Origin: Brassica napus
Lineage: Eukaryota; Streptophyta; Magnoliopsida; Brassicales; Brassicaceae
Direction: 5' to 3'
DNA length: 64,000 bases
Assembly: GCF_020379485.1 (NCBI RefSeq)
Contig: NC_063434.1
Span: 29,521,401-29,585,400 of the forward strand
The position numbers and the translations under genes were made by a program. The number at the start of each line of letters is the position of its first letter. The stretch's first letter is position 1. Shown piece by piece: positions 13,910 through 26,700 of this stretch. The notes under the pieces are model-generated. The model searched no databases, was not told the origin of the DNA, and saw only the letters and a program-made list of their open reading frames with translations.

Positions 13910-16245
13910 TCACTTTCCAAGTCCAAGTTCTTTCTCTACCTCTCTGGTTAGGCTGAACTGTAAAGTGTTCTGCCATGGGAACAGAGTTCTTGTCACTGGT
14001 AGTTTCCTCCTCAGATCCTGCAAATATCCCATAACCAGATGGATGAGTAAAGACACACCTCCAGGATCCAAACATTAGGAGTTTCTAGATTTAAGTTGCA
14101 GCCATTGGAATAGTTACCTTGAAAGTGTTATCCGGTAGTTTAGAATATGCTACCTAATGATTGGGTCGGAAACAAGATTAGCAACACAAGAAACAACGGT
14201 AAAAGAAGGAGATTAAAAATAATGAGTAGCAAATTTGGAGACCTCTAGAGCGGCAAGGTACTCTGTCTCATGGTGCCTGATGATATTGGCTATGGCAATC
14301 GCGCAGTCATCCGCAGACTGAAAAAATGTAAACAAGAATTCAACTGCAAGTTTAGTATCAAGGGGTACATTACACATGGTATAGTACATGCTAGCATTGA
14401 CTTCTTGTGAGATTATTGTATGTGGTATACCTGAAATATTGTCGAATCTTGGAATTCCTTCTTTGCATCTAACTCAACATTTCCTTCTTCGAAATAATGG
14501 GCTCCTACCTGAAGAGAAAGATATGATAGAATTTTTTAGAAAACGCTTATTGATATTCCGTTGGCTTTGAATAAGTCACATCCAGTGACAAAAAAAAAAG
14601 AATAAGTCACATCCAACTTACAGAGAGATAATTGAGTGGCGAATGTTACCTGCAATTTCCCTTTTATGTCAAGCACTTGAGATTCATCCTGAAAATCAAT
14701 GTTCCATACAGATCTCCAACTTCCATTACTGCATAAAAATTGTCTTTTCAAATTGATTGTTCTTTCTGAACAATGGAATATAGCAGAGACCATATCTGAT
14801 GTTAAGATTATTAACAATAAGAAGGAGAAGATCATTTTGTACACACCAGAAGTTCTGGGGACTGAGCTTCCTAGCAGTAATTATAACGACGAACTCAAAG
14901 TCCGTCCCTGGACCATCAACATCTTTCCCTTTCACACAGTTAACGGCAGACACACCTTTCGGATAAGATTCACTAACGTATCTCTGGATTTCAGCGTCAA
15001 GAGCACATCTGTAATGGACAAAACAACATTTTCAACATTTACTACATTGCAAAGTGCGTCTAATGTTTTCCTCTGCTGCCATAAGATCTTAGATGGGCCT
15101 ATTGGAAATAGAATTTGTGTGGAGTCTGAAAATTTTAAAGTTAAAAGATTTTTAAGAGTTAAAGTAGATTTGATGAATTCTTGCTATATGTATTGTATAA
15201 ATTGTCATTGCTTATTATTGATTAACATAGATTTCCATATATGTTTTTCTTGATGTTTTGAATTTGTCTTCTTCTTTTTTCTGTTTAAAGTTTTCTAAAA
15301 TCAACCTATGATTTTTTTCATGATTCTCGATCATGTTAATATTTTTGTTTAAAGTTTTCTTTTTACAATTATCTTTCACATGATAATAAAAATGTAATAC
15401 AATATTTTGTGTTTGTATATTTGTGTATTTTTGTTACACATATATTCTAAGAATATTATGAGTATAGATGATATTTGTAAAGTTGAATGTTATGAGTAAA
15501 ACTACGGTATAACCTCTTTAAATACTCTAATCCTAGATCCTCCAGCTAGGTGTAAAACCATACCTGAATTCCTCAATATAGGAAGATGCAAGTTCTTCAT
15601 CGTCAGCAGGTCGTACTTTCGTACAAATCTAGCCACAGAAAATAGATGCAAGATAAGTATTACATTCACAAATCACAGCACGCTATAACTCAGTATAAGT
15701 ACAATCAGTAAGAGAACCTGTTGAACGTGATCAACAATGGCAACCTGAGCAGTTCTTGGATCAAGGTACTCATTCTCAGTAATTTCACTGTAAGATGAAA
15801 CAATCACCTGAGACAACAACAACAAAAAAAATGCACTAAATCTCGCAGCTGATAAGCATTCAGGATTAACCTTAATCCAATAAACTAGAAGAGAGCCAGA
15901 AGTCACAGTACAATTCAACTCAGATTAAGAAGATAACTCACATCACCTGCCCTATTAGGCATTTCAAGGCAGATCATATGAGATTTATTGTACACTGGAA
16001 ACGCCTCCATGGCTGCCTCGTTGTAGACTTCTTCATCGCTCAAAACCGCCTTTAAATCTGAAACAAAATGATCCTCGTAGTATCAATCTACGATCGCTTC
16101 AACGTAAATGTGTATGAGTGAGAGTACCTTTCGCGACGTAATTGATTTCGCCAGCTGGAGCGTTGAGGAGAAACCATTTTGCGATTTCCTTCTTCTGATC
16201 GTAGCTTAGTTCCGTCTCCGGTAACTCGTCTTCTTCGTCCGCCAT
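13910..16245 (-). CDS. CPA: F-actin capping protein, alpha subunit
   Basis: Alpha subunit of the capping-protein heterodimer, which binds barbed ends of actin filaments and controls their length. Ten exons join in frame: 16245-16128, 16057-15942, 15807-15718, 15628-15564, 15008-14847, 14728-14650, 14508-14431, 14317-14243, 14153-14118, 14017-13910. They give 308 residues, the length I recall for Arabidopsis CPA (At3g05520). The start reads MADEEDELPETELSYDQKKE; conserved stretches include YLDPRTAQVAIVDHV, NGSWRSVWNIDFQDESQ and, near the C terminus, LFPWQNTLQFSLTREVEKEL. The start is the first ATG of exon 1. Intron 4 (about 555 bp) is the longest. No stop or frameshift is seen, so the gene looks functional. 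A foldback transposon begins only 100 bp upstream of the ATG. Confidence 0.96.
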
Positions 16246-16344
16246 AGCTTTCTATCTCTCTAAGCCAAGGGAAGACGGAGATGAGATCGTCGCCGGTTAT
16301 AAATTGACGGGGCTATATTCGTCATTGTACTAATAAAACTTTAA

Positions 16345-17285
16345 GGGAAAATCGCATAAAAACACCTCGAAGTGTCACTTACTAACACTTTAAACATTGA
16401 AGTTTTTCTATTAACACTTTTAATCTTTAAAGTGACATTTTTATCATAAAAAACCTATAAAAAAAAAAAAACCAACTGAACAGGTTACAAACAATTTTTT
16501 TTTTCAAAAAATAATTATTTAACTAATAAAATAAACGAAAAAATTAATAAAAATCAAAAAAATTAGCAAAAAACCTCTAAAGAAAAAAATGACCAGCTGA
16601 ACAGATTACAAACAATTTTTTTTTAAAAAAACTAATTATTTAATTAATAAAATAAACAAAAAAATTAATAAAAATCAAAAAATTTAGCAAAAAAAACTCA
16701 TAAATTAAAAAATGAGAAAAATAAATAAAGATTTAAAAAATTAAATAAAAATAACAAAAAGTTCAAAAAATAAATAAGATCAAATTAAAATAGAGAAAAC
16801 TAAAAAAAATCATAAATTTCAAAAAAAAATAAAAATTCAAAAAAAAATCATTTTCAAATACATATTTTTTTATCAACATTCATTTTCAAATATAATGTTT
16901 GAAATTATATTTGAAAATGAAAAAAAAAAACTTTTTTGAATTTTCAATTTTTTTCAATTTATTGTTTTCTGTATTTTAATTTGATCTTATTTATTCTTGA
17001 ATTTTGAGTTATTTTTTATTTAATTTTTTAAATTTTTATTTATTTTTCTTACTTTTTTTAATTTATGAGTTTTTTTTGTTTATTTTTACGTTTTTTATTA
17101 ATTTTTTTGTTTATATATTAATTAAATAATTATTTTTTGAAAAAAAAAAAACTGTTTTAATCTTTTTTCAGTTTTTGGAGATTTTTTATAAAAATATCAC
17201 TTTGAATGTTAAAAATGTTAGTAAAAAAACTTCAAAGTTTAAAGTGATAGTAAGTGATATTTAAAGTTTTTTATGCGATTTTCCC
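16345..17285. mobile_element. Foldback MITE, MULE-like, 941 bp
   Basis: Both ends carry a ~105-bp imperfect inverted repeat beginning GGGAAAATCGCATAAAAA. A perfect 10-bp direct repeat, aaaactttaa, flanks it (16335-16344 and 17286-17295). A 9-10 bp target duplication with long terminal repeats fits the Mutator superfamily. The interior is extremely A-rich on the left and T-rich on the right, with a duplicated segment at 16480-16560 and 16600-16680, so the whole element could fold into one hairpin. No transposase frame is present, so it is non-autonomous. It sits in the CPA promoter interval. Confidence 0.9.
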
Positions 17286-17666
17286 AAAACTTTAATTAGT
17301 GGGATCGAGATTTAAATCACAACCGTTGGTTTGTGACTTGAATCCTAACAACGTCGTTTTGGTTAATAGTCTTTATACTAAGTCGTTCTAGTGGTTTATA
17401 TATTCTTCATATACTACACGAATGCTGATCACATTTTTTTCGATTTTACGTGTTCAATCACAGGATAAACAAATTAAGAAAGCTTTTTACAATAATCCCG
17501 ACGTAGATTTTACATTAGTTTGTGTTATTAAAACGAAAATTCATAGAAACAGAGGAAATAAAAAGACAAAGAAACAAAAGAACCAGCCAGAACCAGGGAC
17601 AACTCGCTAACCAAGATCCGGTTCACATCAAACCAAACAACACTACCCAAGCCAAACCACTCCAAA

Positions 17667-18892
17667 TCAATCAAGAGGATGAAACTCCACAGGCTTGGCC
17701 GTCTCAGCCTTCTCCTCGCTGAAGATCTTCGAGATCCTCTCCGTTGGAACCAACGGCATGTACGACGAGACCCTGTACCCTTTCTCCGCCGCCTTCACCA
17801 CCGTATCATTATACTTCTCAGAGCAGAAAGCAGCCGTCGGCACAGCGACTCGAGCCAGCCTCGGGAACAGAGGGAGCTGGTTCAGCTTCTTCCAAGCCGA
17901 AACTGCGCACTGCTCTGCTTTCGGCTCGTAGCTCGCGTACAGCTCCTTAGCCGCAGGCTCGTACTTGGTGTAGACGGACTTAGCCATCCCAGAGGCGGTT
18001 TCCACAACTCCAGCACGTCGAACCTCGGAGGCGAAGGCGCGTGCCACGACGGGTGCGATCTGAGCAGCTGAGATGGCGTGGGCAGAGACTTGCTTGACCA
18101 CTGGTGGGACGCGGCGGTCAAGTTCATTCACAGACATGTCAACCTGCAACATAACCAAGACGCTATTATTGTCAGCGAACATAACCTTCTACTTAGCGTG
18201 TAAAATCAAGAACTAGAGGAATCTTGTTGTACCTTCTGGTCCATGTATTTGAGAACCTCAACGGGTACGTCGTGGTACTTCTGGTAGACAGGACCGACAA
18301 CAGTCTTGACAGCACCTTCGACGGATTCAACACCTGGCTTCAAAGGACCAGACTTGTCCTTAGCCTTGGCGTAAATGAGAGCAAAGCGAAGCACTGCTTC
18401 AACAGCAGCGGCTTGCACAAACTCCAAATACTTCAACCTCTCCTTCTCCTCCTTAGTCTGCAAAATTACAAAAATAGGCACATGCAAATTATTAGCCAAT
18501 ACAAAAAAAAAAAAAAAAAAAAAAAATCTCAAATTCGTTAATCTTCTGAACTATGATCCCTAAAATAAACAGTGTATTATATGAGAAACTTTAATTCTTT
18601 AATCTTAATCTTAATCTTCTACACAAGCTCATTAAATATAAATTACGATCTGTACAGCAAACATCATACTATAATCTATAAACATCAATAGAGATTATTA
18701 TCTAATCCTATGCTAATTGCACTGATTAGTGTTAATCAGATCCACAATCATACATGCAAGCTCATGTATCTCAATAGCCACCAACAATCAAGAAACCAAA
18801 GATTCGAGGCCAAAAATCGATCTAGCTCGCGGAATTGAGATGAGGATGATTACCATATCGAGTTTCGGCTGATTGAGATCGGTTTGAGCCAT
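17667..18892 (-). CDS. LDAP3: Lipid-droplet-associated protein (REF/SRPP family)
   Basis: Small rubber particle/rubber elongation factor family protein that coats cytosolic lipid droplets in non-seed tissues; the Arabidopsis relative is LDAP3 (At3g05500). Three exons, 18892-18854, 18457-18233 and 18143-17667, give 246 residues starting [13 protein letters not shown]. The REF domain fills most of the protein: [51 protein letters not shown], then an amphipathic Ala/Val-rich region with [11 protein letters not shown]. It has no signal peptide or clear membrane span, typical of the family. Intron 1 contains a run of about 23 A on the plus strand (18504-18526). All junctions are GT-AG and the frame is intact. 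Confidence 0.95.
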
Positions 18893-19714
18893 GATCGCTG
18901 GGCTAATCGGGTGTGCAAAGAGGATATCTGAGAAGGCGTTCGTTTGAAGAGAAGAAGACGATTCTTCCTTCTTTTTTTTTTGCTTTTTAAATTGATTTTC
19001 GACGAAGAAAACGATGTGATGGATGGTGATGAGGAATTAGAGCTTAACCTAGAGTTGATTATTTATAGCAATGGTTTTTGGCACGTGTGAGGGGTTGTAG
19101 ATTACGCGTGCGAGCGTGTGTTTCGATTGGGTCGGTTTCTTAACTATGGGCCGTTTACACTTGTGGGTTAAGTAATCGTACGTAGGTAAGAAAAGGAAAT
19201 AATTAAATATTTTTTCCTGTAATTCCAAGAAAAATTAATAAAAGAAGAAGATTCCAGAAGTGTCAGACAGGGAGATACTGTACTAGTTATGCCAACACGT
19301 GACTTCGCTGGTTGAATTTATATTGGATTCTAAATTACACAATCGTATTGGGTTTCTCCATGATGGGTCTCTCCACAAATGTACAAGATACATCAAAAAA
19401 ACAAGTGCATCATCTTTCTGTATAATGATAATAGAAAAAAGTTATTGAAGAGGATGCGAGTCTGCATGAAACAAAGGGAGCCTATATTAGAGATATAAGA
19501 CAAATATGGGCTCATATTATATGAAACAACGGAGCCCATTATCTGAGTGGTATAAATTGTGACCTATTTGAACTTTTGAAGGTAGATTATACCAACTTAA
19601 TCCGGTAATTATGAAGCCAATATTACTGAAAAAAATGCTCAGTAACACACCGATTACACATGCGCATGTTAGTGAGTGGTTGTTAAACGTTAATATGGAC
19701 AAACAATTAGAACA

Positions 19715-20570
19715 TGACACAAACAATGCAACATTCCAACATATATATCTCGATCAAATTCCTCAATTTTCTTATGAAAACATTTTACTGTTTGGTCAAA
19801 GTAAAGAATATTATTACCAAACATCCTTCTTAGTTTGGTCAAAGTAAAGAGTTATTACCAACTTCTTGGTTTAATAGCTCTTTCATTACTTACATTATGT
19901 ATCCAACTTTTTTAAACTATGTGATCTAACAAATCACATCTTGTAACTTGTCTTTTTAAATTGAATGCCCTTTTTCAAAAAAAAAAACATTTTACTGTTA
20001 GTACTCAACATTTTGTATGTCAAATCAAATGTAGCAGGTGGTACATATAATAAATTCAACCATAGTGTATACAAATTCTATGGCTTTATAATTAATCAAA
20101 ATAAATGCATATTAAATCATATCGGGATAAATAATCACAGCCATGAAAATAATACTATATGAAGAAAATGTTTGAAGTCAAGCGTGCTAGGCTGTTATGG
20201 TCCCATGAGTATGCCATCATCACCTTATTAGCCAACAAGCCACTAACAGCTATAAAGGAATTCTTTTTCAGTTTATAATTTTTTTTACATTTACTTACAC
20301 AATCAGAAGGTCATATTAATATAGCTCTATTCCAAACCTCATATTAATAAATTGAAATAGTTACTTTGTGAGTTTGTGTTAAGAAACTAAAGTTGTCACA
20401 ACACAAAACTACGCATAGATCTCAATCACTTTTATCGGACTAATAAACCTATTTTTAATCTGCGCAACTTTGAAATATGTATTTACTGTATATGAATAGT
20501 CTATAGTTTTCAATGTGTAAATCAAACCAATCCCGGAAATAAACAAACAAATAAAATAAAAGGCCACCGA
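19715..20570. repeat. Duplicated RALF22 downstream flank, distal copy
   Basis: This region realigns in order with 22840-23345. Shared blocks include the atctcgatc-aattc-tcaattttcttatga motif, ttagtactcaacattttgtatgtca, gtgctaggctg...caccttattagccaaca, and cccggaaataaacaaacaaa at the right end. In the other copy the last block lies just downstream of the RALF22 stop. This copy has no RALF frame beside it. Confidence 0.75.
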
Positions 20571-20789
20571 TCACATACGTTGTGTTAGTGAGTTATTGTT
20601 CACATAGTTAATGTAGAATCTGGACAAAAGACTAGAACATGACTAAACAGACAAACTTTGTATTGGTGAATAATGTTCTATCTGTTATTCATTGTATAGG
20701 CTTTGCATATATATATATATGCATACAATGCTCCTTAAAAGGATATTCTCCAAATCTTAAGATGATATACACAATATGCTAAATATAAG

Positions 20790-20890
20790 GAACAATACCA
20801 CACTCAACATATATCTCGATCGAATTCATCAATTTTCTTATGAATGTTTATTGTTAGTACTCTTGACATTTGTATGTCAAAATTTCTTAT
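20790..20890. repeat. Third partial copy of the RALF-flank repeat
   Basis: About 100 bp (cacactcaacatatatctcg onwards, through gtactcttgacatttgtatg) match 22850-22935 almost exactly, then diverge. A short extra copy between the two long ones suggests repeated unequal exchange. Confidence 0.65.
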
Positions 20891-22317
20891 AAGTGTTAAA
20901 AGCAAACATAACATATTACCTCTAACGATCATGATGACAATCATGTGAAATTCATCACTCAAAAAAAGAATCCATCATTCTCTTCACAGTAACAACCAAT
21001 TGTGAACTTCTCCTATACTCATGACATACACATATTTTATATGAGCTTTACTCGTCCGATCACTTCACCACCACTCAAAAGAAAGTATTCAAATAAAAAC
21101 AACATCCCATAAGAGTGTGTATACATCATTTTGTCAAAAAAAAAGAGTGTAATAATCATCATGGTTAACTAGAAATTGCCATCACTTTAATTTTAGAACA
21201 ACTGTTTTGACGATATACCATGCTATTTATAAAAAGAAACAAAGATTATCACAACTTCTCAAATATACTATTCTTAACAAATATACTATAGCATGGTACA
21301 TACAGAATAGCAATGTATATGTTAGATAGACTACACGATGGTTGGAACCTAAAGTAACAAGAAGCTAGGGTCCAAAATCTTGTAAAGTGTAATAGTTGAG
21401 ATAAACGTTTTTATTTGTTGACACAAAAAATTAAAACAAAAAAAAAACAATGCGATTTGAACAAAAAAAAACAAACAACAACAACAATTCTGTTTGACTA
21501 CAAAAAAAAAAACAAACAACAACAAAAAGAATTTTTTATAATAGTTAGATTGATTAGGAAATACTTAGTGATAAGTGTTAAAAGCAAACAAAACATATTA
21601 CCTCGTCTGACACGTCTGAACTTGTAAACAAACACTTTGCCACTTTTGATTTAAGATCATTAGCTACACTGTTAGAGGTTATGTCTGAAACGTCAACTAG
21701 TTAGCACTTAGCAGCTCGTTAAAACTTTTTCCTCCCCTGTAAATAAAGAAAAGAAACACAAAACAAGATTTAGTTAGGGACTTGAAAATAATAAAGGGTA
21801 TCAACACGAAATGAAATAATTAAAATTTGCGGTACAAAGGGGACCTTTATTAGAAACAGAAGGAGCATGACTCTTTCGCTTTTTTGGTTATAGACTGACT
21901 GCTGTGTATTTCCCAACTCTGTTGCTGATGCTGGTATGAGACTAGGTGTAACGTGCGCTGGAAAAAAAAAAGTAGGACGAGATCATTCTATCTATATCTC
22001 ATCTTTGAAAATGAGAACTCGCTCTGTATACAAAACAACCAAGTATGGCACAACAAAGAAACTTTAACCATAATGAACAATGAATGTTAAGACAAACTAA
22101 CATAGTGAGCAATCCAGTTTGTAATAACCCAAAAAAACAAGTAGTAGTACCTGAAGAAGAAACGCCAAATGTTGTTTGGTTGACAAGTAGAAGCAACCAT
22201 CCTGGAATAGATTTTGTACACGAGTCTCTTTCTCCTGATCAGGCATCGCTTTGTGCTCCTTGAGGCTGATGTATCCGTTTAAATGTGGTATCAAACTGCA
22301 CGAAGCCTGAGTTATTT

Positions 22318-22765
22318 ATAGATAAATTATTGTACCGTTGAAATAAATATCTCTTCCTTCAATAAATTATTGTACCGTTGAACTCAAATAAATATCTCCT
22401 CTTGCAATAAATTATTGTACCGTTGAAATCAAATAAATTTTTTTTTTTGAACAACTGAATATTAAATAATTTTTTTCTAATAATAGATTATCTATTATTT
22501 CTTTTTTAAAACTACTGTTATTTCTGTAAGAGAGATATTTCAATTTAAAAGAAATAATAGATGATCCTTTAAATTTTGTTTTTAAAAAAAATCTCTACAA
22601 TAGTATTTTTTGGTGCGACAATACTCTTTTTTTATTTACAATACTTTGAAATATCATCTCCTCCTGCAATAAATTATTGTACCGTTGAAACATATCCTCC
22701 TGAATTAAATATCTCATTCTGCAATAAATGATTGTACTGTTGAACTTAAATAAATACTATCTCCT
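22318..22765. repeat. Degenerate minisatellite built on a caataaattattgtaccgtt core
   Basis: The core aataaattattgtaccgttga followed by aaataaatatctcct recurs at about 22323, 22360, 22405 and 22668, with a diverged unit near 22719. A T-rich segment interrupts the middle. Units are about 37-45 bp where contiguous. No coding potential. Confidence 0.75.
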
Positions 22766-22839
22766 AATAATATGGTAAAAAAAAATCTCCTAATAATAGA
22801 TAACTCTTTAAATTTGTTTTTTTTTCAAACTAGAACATG

Positions 22840-23345
22840 ACTTAAACAATACCACACTCCAACATATATCTCGATCGAATTCATCAATTTTCTTATGAAT
22901 GTTTATTGTTAGTACTTGACATTTGTATGTCAAATTTAGCAGAGGGAGCATATAATAAATTTAACTATAGCATATACAACATTCAATGGCTTTTAGATAA
23001 ATTCATAAATCAAAACATCAACCGATACTAATTATATCGAAAATGTTTATAGTTTAAGTGTGCTAGGCTTAGGCTGTGATGTGTCCCATCGTCACCTTAT
23101 TAGCCAACATGCCACCAACAGCTAATACGGGAATTTATTTCTGTTTTCATTCTATTCAAGATAGTTGATTAATTATACGGTCGACATATTAATACAACTT
23201 TATTCCAAAACTCAATCACTTATCGGACTAATAACTATTTTTAATCTGCGCAACTCTGAAATATGTATTTACTGTATATGAACAACCAGAAAAATAACTT
23301 GTTTTCAATGTGTAAATCAAACCCGTATATCCCGGAAATAAACAA
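22840..23345. repeat. Duplicated RALF22 downstream flank, proximal copy
   Basis: Partner of 19715-20570, immediately downstream (in gene sense) of RALF22. The two copies have drifted by point changes and small indels, so the duplication is not recent. Confidence 0.75.
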
Positions 23346-23411
23346 ACAAAAAAAAGAAAAAAAAGAAGCATACAAGGGCAAAATAGGAATTTAAGTTATG
23401 TTCTTCTTCAA

Positions 23412-23771
23412 TCAACGCCTGCATCTCGTGATGGTGCTGCATCCACGGCGGTAAGGATTCGCCTGAGCGCCACGCTGGCAGTTGTAATACGAAGCTCCGC
23501 GGCGTGAGCAAGGCACACTGTTCTTCCTCATCGCACCGTAGCTAACGTACTTCTTCTGCGCTAAAATGCGCCTGCTGATATCGGAATCGAACTCCATCTC
23601 CTCTTCCTCGGCGATGCACTCAGCGATCGATCCTTCGCATCCAGAGAAGAGCGAAGAGGATCCGGTCCGTACGAAATCAAGCGAGTGTCCGAAACTGAAG
23701 CCGCTTGCGTCGACGGATGAGATTACAATGGCGAGGAGCGCGATGACGGAGTAGATGGCGCGAGAGTTCAT
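23412..23771 (-). CDS. RALF22: Rapid alkalinization factor peptide precursor (RALF22-like)
   Basis: Precursor of a secreted cysteine-rich peptide hormone; family members act through CrRLK1L receptors such as FERONIA and bind LRX cell-wall proteins. Intronless, 119 residues. Residues 1-23 form a hydrophobic signal peptide (IYSVIALLAIVISSVDA). The propeptide ends with the subtilase recognition site RRIL (about residues 68-71), releasing a mature peptide beginning AQKKYVSYGAMRKNSVPCSR. The YISY-type receptor-binding motif appears as YVSY, and the four mature cysteines (VPCSR, YYNCQ, RRGCST, TRCRR) are all present. Synteny and sequence favour RALF22 (At3g05490); RALF33 and RALF23 are close relatives. 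No defect seen. Confidence 0.93.
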   Translation of the reverse strand: MNSRAIYSVIALLAIVISSVDASGFSFGHSLDFVRTGSSSLFSGCEGSIAECIAEEEEMEFDSDISRRILAQKKYVSYGAMRKNSVPCSRRGASYYNCQRGAQANPYRRGCSTITRCRR

Positions 23772-26700
23772 CTTCTTCTTTGACCAAACCTTCTGGTTGA
23801 GTCAGAGACTTTTCAGATTTCTTTAGTCGCCTTTGTAGATTTGTTTGTCTGTCTTCTCTCTCTCTTTGGAACTTGATTCTGTACTTACGTGAAGACAACA
23901 AGTTTGGCATTGGTGTCTAGTTTCTTTTATAACGTGATAAATTTATTACAACGAGCTTCTTTGTCGGTACATTAACGAAATTGCCATTGTCCATTTGTCC
24001 ATGTCTTTTTTGGTTTTGTTTATTAATTATGAAATTGACTTGCACGCAATTGTTCTCATATTATTTGTATTAATACATACAGTATGATTCTAGGCTTTGA
24101 AATATTCGTTGGGTTATTCTGAAAGTTTTAGATATGTTTTAGTGCACCCACATCTTGTGACTTGTGTATAGGTACTAATTAGGACGGCTTCAACTTAAAA
24201 CTTTTTAATTTGCAATTTGGTTCTATTGCAATTTGCGACATTCAACAACATGCTTTCAACCATAAAAAATCAACTTCATATACTTGAGTCTTGAATATTT
24301 GTTCACCATAAGACGAAATCTTTGTTACATGATGTAGTCTTAGGTTAACTATCACGATAATTCAATTTTATTTCCTTTGTTTTTTAAAGAGACGAAAATT
24401 TAGGTAATGTCATTTGCTTAACTAATGGGTAACACCGTGGGATTCTCTAGGCAAGAGCTGGTTGATTGGTTTGTCTTTTTCATAATTATCGCTCTATCGC
24501 CGAAATGGTATGAGCTCAGGTTAGATGGCCATCTAAAATCCGTCCAACGTTCCGTTAAGTTTTCTCCTCTTTCCGATAATGATTTTCCCTAAAAGGTTAC
24601 ATTAATGCATGTCAACCATAACTAAACATTTTATTAGTTTGATCGTTCGGCAAAGTGTACAATAAGTTGTAGATATAATCTTATCACGCTCGATAACTCC
24701 AAAGAAACATTTGATGTCATCACAACAAGTGTAGGAGATCTATAAATGGTTTTGGTAATAAGCCATGCAGTTTTATTAATTTCTTAACTGAGAGTTTGAT
24801 TAGAAAAAAAAAGTGTTTCGAGTTTGAGTAACATAAAGGATTCATAAAATTTAGATAAGAGATCCATATGGAGTTTTTTAATTAAAAAAAAAGAAGGTAA
24901 ATTTAGTGTCTATCTCAGTTTCTTGCATGCATATAGATTTGGTTGGTTAAGATCCAGCTTGGTCTTACGGGTGAAAAGCCTACGTGAAGACATGTAAACC
25001 ACTCTCCTAACTTTGTCACTGTTTTTTACAAACCACCATACCCATTCATGCATGGGTAGTACTAGCTATAATATTTCTTTCTCGGTACATTTACCGATAC
25101 CCAAACTCATTTTTCAAATGGAGAGCAACGGCAGTTTGTCTTTTTAATTACAATTATCTCTTTGACTCTTTCCTTCAGGTAATAACGTCGACCCCAACCT
25201 CTACACGGCGTTAGTGTGAGAGGCAGCGCGTAACGTGCGGCGAAACCGTTATGAACAAGGTGGGTCCAAATCACAGGTCACCAAGGACAGCGTTCATCAA
25301 AGTATAAAACCAGCTGGCCGCGTCAACAAATATTTATATTCATTCAACATTATAATGTAATGTTTAGTCTCTGATGTTAAACATTTGGTTTATTCGATTG
25401 TATTTTCTTGATAGATTGCTTATAAATCATATGGTAGTTGATGTTTATAAAATGTAGTAATGATTAGATAGGCGACAAATCTTTTTATATTGTTTTGGAG
25501 AAATATACCACTAAGGTAAAAAGTTATCATACGTAATAATTGATGGAAGGCGCGAAGAAGAGAATACATAACACGAAAACGTAAAGCTCATTTCTCTATG
25601 AGGCTATCACGAATAAGATACCAATTATAAGGAAACCAAACGAGAAGAGCAAAGAATCCAAGTTATGGGGACCATCTTTCATATTCTACATCTTTTATCA
25701 ATTTGAAGAACCTTTTTATTTTCTAAAGAAAGAGCTTTCGTTTTTTTTTTGAAATAATGAATGTAACCAGTTTCCAAAGTTCTGAATTTCTAAAAGATTG
25801 TAAAAGGATATGGTTATGCGATTGAAACACACGTATGAACACTTTGTTGTGTTTAGAGGTAAAGCAATGAGACAGATAACAAGAGCATGTGTAGATTAAG
25901 AGTTTCAAAGTGTGTTGGGATAATGTCAAGTTACAAAGAAAACCAAATAGATTACTGACAAAACATGAGTGAAAACACATCATGCACTCCATAAATGTTG
26001 CATGAAAGGGATCAAGTTTGATTATAATGGATGAAGCACCTAACACAACGTATATATATGACAAGAACCATCGATGATCTTTGTGATTGTTAGGGATTTT
26101 GGAACATGTTTGTAGAATATTGAGGAGGGTTAGGGGCTCATGCGTCTCTAACTGTATATGGAACTTTTTCTTGTTTTCTTTGTTCAAAGTATAGAGATGT
26201 TTTTTGGTAGATATATATAGTTTAGTCAGCTGCATTTTTGTTTACTTAGATGTGCTATGTAAAGACAGAGCAACTCCTTTAAGTTTTATTTTCATTTTCA
26301 ATGTTCAGGCCCAAGGAAGGTGGATGAGTTGACTTTGAAGAAAATAAATGTAGTTGAGGATTTTCATATAGATTAAAAAATATTATATATCTGGAATTTC
26401 TACTTCGGAGATTAACATGAGTTTTTCTTATTTGAACATCAAATATAATTTCTGACTTCTTTTGCAATCGATATAATGAATTGTTAAATCTCTTAACCGG
26501 ATAAATTTTTCTAAGTTTTATCATATCATCAAAACATAGTTCAACTATGTAATTTAATAATTATGTTAAGAAAAAGAAAACTACTAACATTTTCAATCAA
26601 TTTCAGGAAGAAGTCTTCTTCTTGCCAAAGAAAAGAAGTATTACGCTTACAACTCATGTAATTTTTTTTCTTGCCAAAGAAAAGAAGTATTACGCTTAAA

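Larger units (their letters stand above)
18893..23411. other. Intergenic region between LDAP3 and RALF22
   Basis: About 4.5 kb, AT-rich, without a supported gene. The LDAP3 promoter and 5' UTR occupy the first few hundred bases. The remainder holds a two-copy segmental duplication and a minisatellite, both listed separately. A stretch near 22190-22290 (minus) reads LKEHKAMPDQEKETRVQNLF and may be a lone old exon, but I cannot assign it. Confidence 0.6.

Noticed and set aside
14699..15253. 184-codon plus-strand frame across CPA exons
   Set aside because: It is antisense to CPA exon 5 and intron 4; the minus strand carries the conserved CPA protein.
17679..18071. 130-codon and other plus-strand frames over LDAP3
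   Set aside because: Antisense shadow of LDAP3 exon 3, which encodes the conserved REF domain.
25723..26235. 170-codon minus-strand open frame in the RALF22-C2 interval
   Set aside because: AT-driven composition, no recognisable domain, no splice context or TATA support; length is possible by chance in 3.4 kb of AT-rich DNA.
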